This document shows, in pieces, positions 47,202 through 57,700 of a stretch of 64,000 nucleotides of DNA (position 1 is its first letter; the number at the start of each line of letters is the position of its first letter). Below the pieces are notes generated by a model, which saw only the letters and a program-made list of their open reading frames with translations, was not told the origin of the DNA and did not search any database. The DNA comes from Fabrea salina (lineage: Eukaryota > Ciliophora > Heterotrichea > Heterotrichida > Fabreidae), in assembly GCA_022984795.1 (NCBI GenBank), contig JALIHJ010000045.1, positions 161,312 through 225,311 on the forward strand, given 5' to 3'. The position numbers and the translations under genes were made by a program.

Positions 47202-47804
47202 ATGTCGAAGGTCCTCAGCTTAGAGAACATTGAGAAATTCAGAAGAGGAGAGTACCTGCCTTGTGAATTCATCCACAAACACTCCTGTGAAGTCAATTTC
47301 TTCATCAGGTTCTTGAGAACTGCTCGGTTCTGTTTGTTCTTTTACGGACCAGCCCACGTGCTCCCTGTGGTTCTGTTTAAGCTCAAAAAACTCATTAAAG
47401 ACCCTGTTCCTTTGCTGAAGAACTTAGGAGTAAACATTGCTAGGTCCTGCACCTTTGGAGGACTTATGCTAAGCATCTCGCTTTACGCACTGTGCATCTT
47501 CAACAAGTGGTTCAAAGGCACCAGGAGACTCAACTGGTGGTTGGCCACTCCCATAGCAAGTCCCTCTATTTTGATTGAAGCCCAGTCTAGGAAGCAAGAA
47601 CTAACTATTTACTTGCTCCCCAGGGCTTTAGAGACAGTCTGGAACATGCTTAAAGCCAGAGGCTTAGTCAAAAGCATAAAGTACTTCGAAGTGTTTCTTT
47701 TCTGCACTGCTTTGGGAACACTCATGTACTTCGTGCACAACAAACCCCAAGAAGTCAAATCTAGTAACAAGAGTTCACTTGAGAAGTTTTATGGCATTAA
47801 TTAA
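47202..47804 (+). CDS. TMEM135-like membrane protein
   Basis: 200 aa. It contains CEFIHKHSC near the N-terminus and a later GLVKSIKYFEVFLFCTALG block, both matching the TMEM135/TMEM135-N family, with three to four hydrophobic helices. Family members act in peroxisome/mitochondrial lipid handling. It is only about half the animal length, so either a single-repeat form or a related protein. The stop TAA is 1 nt from the GNA1 stop. Confidence 0.65.
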   Translation: MSKVLSLENIEKFRRGEYLPCEFIHKHSCEVNFFIRFLRTARFCLFFYGPAHVLPVVLFKLKKLIKDPVPLLKNLGVNIARSCTFGGLMLSISLYALCIFNKWFKGTRRLNWWLATPIASPSILIEAQSRKQELTIYLLPRALETVWNMLKARGLVKSIKYFEVFLFCTALGTLMYFVHNKPQEVKSSNKSSLEKFYGIN

Positions 47805-47805
47805 T

Positions 47806-48282
47806 CTATAAAGAAGGGGAGTCAAAGTAAAGACTCATCCAAACTCCTTTTTGTTTGTAGCCACACTTTTCGTAGAACTTAGCTACGTCCTGGTCGCAGT
47901 CAAGCAGTACCTTGTAGCAGGACTGGAACTTAGCTATTCCAGTTAAGATTTCAATCACCCTTTTGCCCAGTCCTCTTTTTTGGTAATTTTTGCCTACAAC
48001 AATGTCTTCAATGTGTCCTACTTTGCCGCCTCCTCTGATGAACTTGTGCTCTACAAAAAGAGTTCCTGACCCAGCTAGTTTGTGGGTAGTTTTGTCTTCC
48101 AACACAACAATGAAGTAAGGGTAATTGCTGAGTTTCGAGTATATTTCTTGGAACTTGCCACGTGGAATCTGAGGTGCCACTGTAAGGTCTTGCAGCAGCT
48201 CAAAGTACCCTTTGTCGTAGTCGTCGGGCTGCAGAGGCCTAGCTACAAACCCCTCTGGAACATTAGCTAAAATTCTCTCCAT
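47806..48282 (-). CDS. GNA1: Glucosamine-6-phosphate N-acetyltransferase (GNA1)
   Basis: 158 aa, GNAT fold over its whole length. The acetyl-CoA loop is QKRGLGKRVIE after VGHIEDIVV, and the end NVAKFYEKCGYK-like stretch (DVAKFYEKCGYKQ) is typical. The opening RPLQPDDYDKGYFELLQDLT is characteristic of GNPNAT1. It makes GlcNAc-6-P from GlcN-6-P and acetyl-CoA, an early step to UDP-GlcNAc, the substrate of the two chitin synthases in the window. Length is normal. Confidence 0.9.
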   Translation of the reverse strand: MERILANVPEGFVARPLQPDDYDKGYFELLQDLTVAPQIPRGKFQEIYSKLSNYPYFIVVLEDKTTHKLAGSGTLFVEHKFIRGGGKVGHIEDIVVGKNYQKRGLGKRVIEILTGIAKFQSCYKVLLDCDQDVAKFYEKCGYKQKGVWMSLYFDSPSL

Positions 48283-48302
48283 TTCAGATTTATCGGAATT
48301 AG

Positions 48303-51028
48303 TTAAGGATTCCTATAGCTGTTTGGAAGGGTTCTTTTCTTTTGTCTTTTTGAACTCGGGAGTTCACTGAACGAACTTGACGGAGGATTCAGCCTTGGAA
48401 CCTTTAGGCTTCTTCTTTGGTCTGGTCTTCTTTTTTCTTCACCTGGCCTTTTGGACTCGTCAACTGAGTACTTCCTTTCTTCAAGTTGCTGCTGGAGTTC
48501 CCTTATCCTGAATGGGCCCAGTCCATACCCCCCTACTCCATTTTTGACACACACCTTCACAAAAACTTGGCCCGGAACTAGATTTTCCCCTTCAGTAAGT
48601 TTCAAGGCTTCGTTAAAAAGCTCGTAAATCCTTTCAGGAGGAATCGACTTGTCCAGACTCACAATCACTTCTTCGAACTTTTTAAAGTCGAGTTCTTGGA
48701 TCTTTTGGCTTGCCAGCATCTGCTCAATTTCAGTGGCGTCTTTGAGTTGTCTGAAGTTAAACACTTCTATTAAGCAGTTTAAGTAACAACACTTGCTCAC
48801 TGTGTACTCAGGACTCCTTGTGCAGGTTTCATACCTTTCAAAAGTTGATGTACTCCAGAAACTCCTGGATGTCTATTTTGCCATCACCTGACTTGTCAAC
48901 TTCTCTAAAGAACTTTTTGATTTCTTCGTCAGACAACCACAAGTCAAGGCTGGACTTAGCTCCACTGATGAACTCCTCTGCGTCTATGCTTCCTCCTGTG
49001 TCTTTGTCCAACAAGTTAAAAATGTCTTCTGGCCTCTTGCCTGCTTTTTTCATCTTATAGGAAATCACAAAGCACACGTAGTCCACAAAAGCCACAGAGG
49101 CAGGCTTCAAAAGTTTGAGCATAAGAGTTCCACTTGTTGTGTCTTCTTGGAACTCCTTTCGAAGTAGACTCAGCACATCATTGAGCATTGCTTCACCACC
49201 CTCTGCAAGTTGTTGGTCGTCAGTTGTTTGTCGTTTAGTTATTCCTTGTGAAGGCTTGAGTTTATTGGCCCTTTCAACTAGTTCTACAAACTTCTTTCGA
49301 GCTCTAACAAGGTACAAACTAAGTTCGTAGGGAACCGGGTCTTTTTCAAATATTTGGAGCAGCCGAGCGTAGAACTGAGCGTAGGGGTGTTTTCTCTCGA
49401 CTAACTGTTTAAGTGCAACTAGGAGTTTGGCCAAAGCGTCTTGGGCCAAGTGTTTGATTCCGAACTTAAGTTGCAGGAACTCAGACACAAACTCAGTCAT
49501 GGACCTAGGTTTTCTTTTTTCACTTAGGTCTTTTGAGTCTGTAGAGTACTTTTTGTCCATCATTTCCTCCAAAATCTTAAAAAAGTTAACTGTGCTCATA
49601 GGAGTTACTCTTTTGTCGATCTTTTCGTACTCCTTGCTCAAAACGTTTTCCTCCGACATTTGGACTTTCAACGAGTCAAGCGCTTCATGCGCGCTTTCTT
49701 GAGCACCTTTGTTTGAGCTCTTCAAAAACTGCTTTGAAGCATAGTTCCACTTGTGGTAGCACTCACTTTGTCTCAGAATGTCGTTTTTTCTGTAGTAAGC
49801 TCCCAAGAGTCGCAGGTGTTTCTCCTTGATCTCCAGCTTCTTTGAGTTGTTCTATTTCTTGCTTTGTTTTGTCTTCGTACTCCTTTTTTTGGGTTTCTAG
49901 TTCTGAAAGGTTCCTTTTGAGGTTGTTGTTCTCTGTAAAAAGTTCTTCTTGTGAGCTCTTGAGTGACTCCCTTTCTTCTTTCAATGAACTGCACTCTTTG
50001 TCTAGTTCTTCCACTTGGACTTCATATTCTTTGATTCTTTTTTCAAGTACCTGAATTTGGGTTTCCTTGGACTCCAGGTTGCCTTTGAGTTCAGAAAGTT
50101 GAGTTTCGTGTTGTTTGATCGAGTTTCTCTGGAGCTCTAGAGTCCTTTTGAGTTCTGAGTTTTTGCTTTCTAGTTCTTGAATAGTTTTTTCTTTCTCTGA
50201 AATTTCTTTCTGCACTCTGCCAAGATCAGATTCCTTTTCCTCAATTGTTTTTCTAAGTTCTGAGTTTGCTGTTTGGTTTTCACTAAACTTGCCTTGGAGC
50301 TCCTTCAACCTAGCTTCTGCTTCTTGTTTTTGAGCTTCTAAATCATACAACTTGTTTTGGGTTTCTTTGATTTGCTTTTGGGTGTTTTCAACTGGGTCAT
50401 TGGAGTTCTGTGACGTTTTGAGTTCTTCTAGTTGGTTCTTGAGTTCAGTTAGTTCACTTTCTTTTTGATTTCTGATGGACTCTAAGTTTTGCAAACTAGA
50501 ATTCAGTTGCTTTTCTTTTGCTCTGAACTTTTCTATCGTTCCAATCAAGTCTGAGTTCTTGCTTTGAAGCTTAGAAAACTCTTCCTCAAGTTTTTTGTTT
50601 TTGCTGAGTAGTTCGTCTGCCAGTTGCGTTTGTTTTTCTGAGCTGTGTTGAGAACTTCTGGGCTTCCTAGACCTTGGTTTCAACTTAGAGTGTTTGGTTA
50701 GTTTTGAATCAGAAGCAGGTTCTTCAATAGTTATTTCTTCCTCTGAATCCTCTTCAGAATTGTTTTGGGGCTGAGTTTTCTCTCTCGAACAGCAAGTTCC
50801 TCCGCCTAGCAATTTTGAGTCAGTCACTACTACATAGCTGTCTCCTTTCTGAGCTACTTTTGGCAAACACCCTAAGTCACTTAAGTCACCCACTACAGCA
50901 ACTCCTTTTCTGCACAAAACTCCACACCAAGCAATCCTGGCTTTCTTAGTGAACTTGTCAATCCAAATCTCCCAGTTGGATCCATCTCTACTTTTGAAAT
51001 AAAGTTCTTTGTTTCTGGTATCTTTCAT
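48303..51028 (-). CDS. Long coiled-coil / EF-hand protein, in three frames
   Basis: I read three overlapping minus-strand frames as one gene. 51028-49763: 421 aa with a small N-terminal globular part (WEIWIDKFTKKARIAW) and ~300 residues of Glu/Lys/Leu coiled coil. 49806-48838: helical then two EF-hands (DKDTGGSIDAEEF, DKSGDGKIDIQEF). 48800-48303: helical then basic Ser/Arg tail. The second and third frames have no ATG at their starts and are open upstream, so separate genes are unlikely. Each join needs a +1 step: near 49795-49845 (sense-strand CTCAAAGAAG) and near 48836 (TTT-TGA-AAG). No GT lies near the first join; a 19-nt GT..AG (GTACATCAACTTTTGAAAG) could repair the second but is longer than other introns here. 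Calcium-regulated scaffold is inference. Confidence 0.55.
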
Positions 51029-51146
51029 TTCTATTGGCTAATTCAATAATGAATTAGTTTAATTTCTGCTTAACTCTCACCTAAAAACTAACCAATTTTA
51101 GACTTAACAAAGCTATAACTTATCCAATTTATGACGTGTATAAAAT

Positions 51147-53449
51147 ATGGTTGTGTTGTTACTTACTTCACTCATTGTTCTTGCTTCAGGATGCACTAAG
51201 CTTAGCAGTTACTGGAACATCGTTGAAAAGTTAGTAGATCAAATGACCATTGAACAAAAAATAGGTCAGATGACCCAAGCGGATGGTCCCCAGTTGTGCG
51301 ACGGCAACCATAGTAGTGAGTGCGTTAGCAGTGTAGTCAACTCGACTAAAATTGATGAGTATAAACTCGGATCAATCTTAATTGGGGGAAATGCTGTTCC
51401 TGACTCGGAGGGACACATTTTTGGCGATTTCAAGAACCATACATTGTTCTTAGAGGGAACACTTGAGAACTGGAAAAACCTTGCAAACAGGCTTAATAAG
51501 CCAATCAAGGTCGGAGAATTCAGTATTTATCCCTTACTTGGAACAGACGCTGTTCATGGGAACCAGCACGTAGTGGGACAGCCCCTTTTCCCCCATAACA
51601 TTGGAATGTCTTGCAGTCATAATCCAGCAAACTTCTACAATGCTGGGTTCCACACTCAGGAAAGTGTTAAGGCCAGTGGGTGGAACTTTGCTTTTGCTCC
51701 TACTGTTGCTGTGTCGCATAACTTCTTTTGGGGACGTCACTATGAAACCATGGGGGCAGAGTATGAGCATATAGACAAGTATGCCAAGCAGTATGCTTTA
51801 GGTCTGCAGCAAGACAACGGAAACGGACTTGAAGGAGTACTGAGTTCTGTGAAGCATTTCATTGGAGATGGAGCTACATTCCACGGAATTGATGAAGGCA
51901 ACGACACTGTGAGCAACTTTGCTAACTTTCTAGAAGTCAACTACAGGGGGTATGCTGGCGGCAAGTCTGCTTGCATGGGGAACGTAATGGTTTCTTACTC
52001 AGCTATTAACAACATAGCTATGTCCATAAACGGGGCACTTTTAGACGGAGTGCTTAAAAATGGAATTTACGACGGAGTGCCCTTTGAAGGGTTCGCAATC
52101 TCAGACTACGATGCTATTGGAAAAGTCGCCAATCAAGGATGGCCCACCACTAACATTAAAATGAGTGTATTTGACTCCATAGTCAACATTATCAACGCAG
52201 GAGTTGATATGCTTATGCTTGCGAGCACTAACCCCAGTATTACTCCTGAGTTCTTCCAAAGCAAGGTAAAAGAAGCCTTTGACTCAGGTGCTATCAAAAT
52301 AGACAGAATCAACGACGCTGTGAAAAGAATCCTTGGAGTTAAATGTGCTATGGGACTCATCGAAGGAATGGAAGGATGCCCTAAACCCCAAAGTGCAAAG
52401 GCTGAACCTGGAACTGCGATAGAAGATGCCTTACAAGCTGCAAAGGAGTCATTAGTGCTTTTGAAGAACGACGACACCGTTTTGCCAGTAGACTTATCCA
52501 GTCTGAAATACGTTGTGCTTACAGGAGAAAGAGACATTGATGAAATGTATGCATCTGGAGCTGATATAACTACAACTTACAGGGACTACGACAACATAGG
52601 AGCTCAGTGTGGTGGGTGGAGTGTTGCATGGCAAGGGTACAACGGAAACTACTTTTGGGAAGGAGCAAATAAAAACTCCTCTGGAGCTTCTTCCATTCTC
52701 GACGCACTTAAGAAGAGACTACCCTCAGGGACTACAATCATCTACAACACTTACCAAAACGTTACAAACCAGAGTCGAAATCGGCCAGGTGAGAAAAGCC
52801 ACTCTCAAAAAAATAAATGAGACTACAGACATGACCTCTAGCAACACTTTGATTATTGGTGTGCTTTCTGAAAACCCCTACGCAGAGTTCATGGGAGACA
52901 TCAACAACCCTTTTTGTCATCCCTACTCTAATTCCTCAAATGGGTGTTTGTACTTTGGGAAGGACGCCAATCCTTACTTGCCAAACATCCAAAAAACCAG
53001 TTTAGAACTCAACTACGAAAGTAACTCCATGGATGTGATCAACGCTATTAGGAACAAAATTCAAAGCATTCCTTTAGTGTCTGTGCTTTTCTCTGGAAGA
53101 CCCATGATGATAGAAGATAGTCTAGAAATAAGTGATGCGTTCATTGCAGCCTGGCTTCCGGGAACCACTGGAGGAGAAGCCATAGTTTCTGCTATCACTG
53201 GAGAGTACCTGTTCAAGAAGCAACTCTACAAGCGGATTAACAGGCACTACCAACACCCTTTCAGTTGACTGGATTAAAAACCAAACTAGTTTATCCAACT
53301 ATCCCATTTATGAAGCTGGGGATAAACTGCCCAAAATTTCAGATCCTCTTTTCGAAATGGGTTTCGGAATCAAAACTTACGGAAATGCGGATTCCGACTT
53401 TTCCTACTATTCGTTTAGTCTTTTCTTAGTTTTAATCCTTTTAATCTAA
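51147..53449 (+). CDS. Glycoside hydrolase family 3 beta-glucosidase/exoglucanase, secreted; one intron and one unexplained frame break
   Basis: Signal peptide (MVVLLLTSLIVLASGC), then a GH3 TIM-barrel with MTIEQKIGQMTQAD, GTDAVHGN and nucleophile Asp in FAISDYDAIG, and the C-terminal GH3 domain (GGWSVAWQG, PYAEFMGD, GTTGGEAI). It removes glucose from beta-glucans or glucosides. Two frame breaks: near 52755-52790 the frame steps +1 with no 15/16-nt intron available; at 53205-53220 a 16-nt intron restores the conserved ITGDNSTSGL..LSVDW motif. The last segment ends in a hydrophobic tail (FSLFLVLILLI), suggesting membrane or GPI anchoring. The stop overlaps that of the convergent membrane protein. 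The first break may be a pseudogene lesion. Confidence 0.75.
53205..53220 (+). other. 16-nt intron in the GH3 gene
   Basis: GTACCTGTTCAAGAAG, GT..AG, 16 nt. Removal shifts frame by one and yields GDNSTSGL, the GDxNxSGxL element of GH3 enzymes, and continues to the stop at 53447-53449. Confidence 0.75.
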
Positions 53450-54711
53450 CTTTGGGATAAGCTTGAATTAGTTTGGTTTTGGCTGTTGTAGAACTGGTAA
53501 GGCAGTTGGGACTTACGAACAAACTTGCTGGGGTTGTTTGGTTGCTCTGCTGAAGTGTTTTTGGAGCCTTTATGATAGTATTGGTGGGGCAACTGGGACT
53601 TTTCAATCTCGTTGGTGTCTTCGTAAAGGTCTTTGTCTGATTGAGAATTTTCGTTAGTCACTTTACTTTCAGGAGCACTTAAGCAAAACACTAGTTTCAA
53701 AATAGACAGCAAAAAGCTGAGGTAAAACAAAGCAACAGTTCCTAGGTCAAGTAGGTCGCTAGAGCTGTAAGAATACATTCCAACTAAAATAACCAGACTC
53801 AGTTCAGTCAGTTGTTGGATAGCTCCAACCCAGTTGCCAGCCCTGGAGTTAAAGGGCCTCAAAAGAATCACAAACACAGTTTCGGCTAGTGAAAGAACTC
53901 CTATTCCAACTATTTGGATGCCTGGACTGCTTCTCAAAGTAATTATTAAAACTGCTGAAACCCCGCGCTTTGCCAAGGAAAGGGGGTAAAATAAGTAACT
54001 ATAAACACTGTTGCTCTCTTCGAACTCTTCCACCAAAGTCAGTATGTTGGAAAAGGCATCTTCTTGGGAAGACCTGTGGGCTCTCCAAATAGCTAAAGGC
54101 AACCAAACAAAAAACCCCAACAAACAAACACCCACTACCATAGAAGTCACTACTGAAGCTGTAGAGTAGGAGTCTGTGAACTCCAAGTCGTACATTTGCA
54201 GCACACAAAAAGCCACTAAGTCCTGAAACCCCACAACAAACGGCCTTATCAAAGCACTGTACTTTAGGTACTTAAGTATTGTCTGGTAAACCTGGTTGTT
54301 TTTGCAACCACATTTGAGAGAAGCAAACAAGCCAAAACTCACTGCACAAAATAACCAGAAAAGCATCATTTCTTCTGCATTTGACAAGAAGTAGTTAGAC
54401 TCAAGGCCAAAAGCAACAAACCTAGAGTCTCCAACCTGGCTTTTAGTTTCCTCAAAGTTGCTGAGCAAGTTAAACTCGTTGAAGATCTTAAACACTTCTA
54501 CAAAAAACCGGTTGTAAAAGTCACTTTGGCCTAGGTCAACCAAAGCAACCCACCTGATGAATTGGATATCCATAATGCTCATCCAAAGTGAGTTTAAGCA
54601 ACCTCCTTTGTTCTTCTTAAGTAAACACAGGGCACCTATGATTGCCCAAAGCCAGGGAATGGTGTACCTAGTAGGGACTCCAATGTACTCTCCATCACTT
54701 GCACTAACCAT
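53446..54711 (-). CDS. Polytopic membrane protein resembling the surface-family membrane module
   Basis: About 421 aa from ATG 54711; the frame opens upstream with an in-frame ATG at 54810 lying inside the kinesin gene. At least seven hydrophobic helices. The order YLKYSALIRPFVVGFQDLV ... SVYSYLFYPLSLAKRGVSA ... RPFNSRAGNWVGAIQQLTELSLV parallels the EYKYxxFIRYWIQxxLDL ... LFYEF ... RPYSESILQVTNTISEL order of proteins A to C. It has no LamG, IPT or PA14 ectodomain in this frame. The hydrophilic tail is Asn, Ser and Gln-rich with a repeated FVRKSQLPY.Y-like phrase. Function unknown. Confidence 0.7.
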   Translation of the reverse strand: MVSASDGEYIGVPTRYTIPWLWAIIGALCLLKKNKGGCLNSLWMSIMDIQFIRWVALVDLGQSDFYNRFFVEVFKIFNEFNLLSNFEETKSQVGDSRFVAFGLESNYFLSNAEEMMLFWLFCAVSFGLFASLKCGCKNNQVYQTILKYLKYSALIRPFVVGFQDLVAFCVLQMYDLEFTDSYSTASVVTSMVVGVCLLGFFVWLPLAIWRAHRSSQEDAFSNILTLVEEFEESNSVYSYLFYPLSLAKRGVSAVLIITLRSSPGIQIVGIGVLSLAETVFVILLRPFNSRAGNWVGAIQQLTELSLVILVGMYSYSSSDLLDLGTVALFYLSFLLSILKLVFCLSAPESKVTNENSQSDKDLYEDTNEIEKSQLPHQYYHKGSKNTSAEQPNNPSKFVRKSQLPYQFYNSQNQTNSSLSQS

Positions 54712-54722
54712 ATTAAACACAC
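54712..54722. promoter_or_regulatory. 11-nt gap between divergent start codons
   Basis: ATTAAACACAC separates the membrane-protein ATG and the kinesin ATG. As at 2139-2149 the spacing is 11 nt and begins ATTA on the plus strand. The membrane gene's start is the less certain of the two. Confidence 0.35.
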
Positions 54723-57700
54723 ATGGCGAGGGAAACCAGAAGTGCTTCAGTAGTTCCAACCCAGGACAAGTACACCACTCCTCCTCAACTTTCTCCAGAC
54801 TTTGCTTCACTGCTTCTTGAAAAAGAACTTGAACTCGAAAAAAACCCCAGTCCCCAGTTAGTCAATGAGTGCATTGAACTCTACACACAAGCTATTGAGT
54901 TTTACGAATACAAAAAAGACCCTAAGTACCTAGACTTCCAACAACGTATGCGCAACATGCTCCAGAAACCCCAGATCCTAAACACAGTCTCAGGTCCCAA
55001 AAGAGCTATGAGTTTTGCCCCAAGCACTTTAGACTCCCAAACTTACGAAGGAGTTGTAAAAGCCAAGAACAAAGAACTAGAACAAATAACAAAGGCCCTT
55101 GAGTCGTTCCAAGAAAAAGAACAACCTACCAACACTGAACTTTTGGAAGTAATCGTTAGGTTCCGAGCAACAAAGGAACAGACAGACTGGACTGTCACTC
55201 CAAACTCAGTTTCCCACCCCGAAAAGGGTTCTTACAGCTTCCAAAGGGTGTTGGGGCCTGAAAGTTCCCAAGAGGACTTGTACAACTCTGCAGCTAAAGA
55301 CTTAGTAAAGGCCTTTATGCAAGGCTTTAATTCAACTATACTTGCTTACGGTGCCCCAGGCACTGGAAAAACCTACTCGATGATTGGTCCTGAAGAAGTA
55401 ACTGAGTTCCTAGTGAACCAAACAGAAGAAATCCAGGAGTCCACTATGAGGCAGTTTGGAGTGATTCCTAGGGTTGTTTTGGACTTGTTTGACCAAATAG
55501 AGCAAAGAGCAGACTCCAAAACCCAGTACTCCATTAAGTGCAGTTACGTTGAAGTGTACCAGGACAGCATAAATGACATTCTAGTGACTCCAACCGCCCA
55601 AAACCTCAAAGTAAAGGAGTCCCTTGACAAGTGGCCTTGTGTAGTGGGACTGACTCAGCAGTACGTTTCTTGTCCTGAAGAAATAGTTCAGTTGCTTTCA
55701 ATTGGAACTATCAACAGAATCATAGCTTCGAAAGAAAACAAAACCCGAAGTTCACTTGCCCACACTGTGTTCACACTTAGTTTGGAACAAGTGTTGTCTG
55801 ACGGCAGTCTTATGAACTCCAGAATTCACTTAGCTGACTTAGCTGGAACTGACACTCTCTTCCACCAGTGCGTTGAAGCTCTGAGCAGAGGAGAGACTCC
55901 AGAGCAAACCAAACTCACCTTAGTGCTCAGTGACTTGTTTTCCCGCAACTCAAAAGCTAGGTTTGTGTGCACTGAGTCAACTAAACACTTAAAAAAATCA
56001 ACCCAAACCCTAGACTTCGCCGACACTGCCAAACTAGTTAACTTAACTCCTAAGTGCAACCTAAAAAAGTCCTACGAAGAACTTGAGTCCATAGTTAAGG
56101 GCATTAAAAACGAAACATCCAAGATCTGCAAAGTTCTCCAAGAAGACCCAGAAGCCAACAACTTGTTTGAGTTGGAAGAACTCAAAGCTAAGTACCACCA
56201 ACTCAAGTCTTCTTCAGAAACCCAAATTGAAGAACTCCAACAAGAACTCCAAAGACTAACTCTCAACTCCCAAAACATAGACTACCTTTCTTACCACGAA
56301 GAAATCAATTCCTACCAGGACAGAATTGACGAGTGCAAGGAAGAAACACTCAAACTAACTCAAGAAAAAGAACAGCAAAAACAAATGTACGAACACATCA
56401 CCCACCAACTCGAAACCCAAAACCAAACTCTGGAGTCCGACAACCAACAACTCCAAAGCTCTCTGGAACATGCCCACTCCAGACTCGAAAAGGTGTCTTC
56501 TGAACTCAAGTTTTGCAAAGACAAAGTGTTTGAGTTAGAAAACAGTCTTGAAAAGGCAACTCAAGAAACACAAAAACACTCTGCCAAAGTAACTGACTTA
56601 GAAGACAAACTCCAGACACAACAGACTGAACACTCCGAAGTTCTCCAAGAACTCCAAACTCTCAAAGACACACTCCAAACAACCCTCAAACTCAACTCAG
56701 AACTTGAGTCAGTGAAGGACTCACTCCAAGAAAAGACCTACCAACTCCCAGAACTAGAGCAAAAAGCAGCCACCCTTGCAAAAGTCACCCAAGAAAAAGA
56801 CCAGTTGGAAAAAGACTACAACTACTTAGCAACTGCAAAGGAAGACTTGGAAGAAACACTCACAACCAAACTAAAAACTCTCCAAACTGACTACCAAAGT
56901 TTACTTCAGCAAAAAAAAGAAGCTGAAAGTTCACTCCAAAGTGAAAAAGACCAAGTAGAGTCCATGAAACTGCTCATTGAAAACCTGTCTTCTGAAGACA
57001 CTCTTTCCCAAGTCCAGCAAAACTACACCCAACAACTAGAACACCAGAAACAACTCCACTCCCAAAGAGTAGAAGAGTTAGAACAGGAGTTAGAGTCTGC
57101 AAAGCAAGAACTAGAAAGCAGCACAAAAAGCATGCATGAAACCCAAAAAACCCTAAAAGTCACTGCTGAAGAAAAACAGAAACTAGAACAAGAAAACACT
57201 CAACTAAGGAACTCCAACGAACTCAGGAAACAACAACTCCAAGACCTAAAGCACTCCAACGAAAGTCTCAAAAGCAAAGTAGAAGAACTCAGAAAGGAAA
57301 AACAAGAGGACTGGACAGCTACTGAACTCAAAAACCAAGAACTCAGGAACTCACTCAACACAAAGCTAGAAGAAATCCAGAGTTTGAAGAGTTCACTTGA
57401 GCACCTGAAAGAAACACACTCTCAAGAACTCACCAAAATGAAAGAAAAACTGCACAGCATGGAAAGCAACAAAGAAGACTCTGAACTCAACTCTTCGAAC
57501 ATAATCAGGAACCTCGAAGAACAAAACCAAGCCCTCAAAACCTCCGTTGTAAAACTAGAAAAAGACTTTGTTACCGAAAGAAACAAGTCCAAAGAGCTCA
57601 GTGCTAAAGTTTCCCAGTTCGAAGTACTCATTAACAACTTAAAAGCTGACGTCAAACAAAAGCAGAGAGAAAAAGAGATTGAACGAAAGAACTCCATGCT

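Noticed and set aside
52755-52790. A 28-nt GT..AG intron (starting GTTACAAACCAG) to explain the first GH3 break
   Set aside because: It would restore frame, but all demonstrable introns here are 15-16 nt and nothing in the protein decides in its favour.
53205-53268. GH3 frame ending at TGA 53266-53268 as the true C-terminus
   Set aside because: A 16-nt intron restores the GH3 GDxNxSGxL motif and continues to a stop overlapping the convergent gene.
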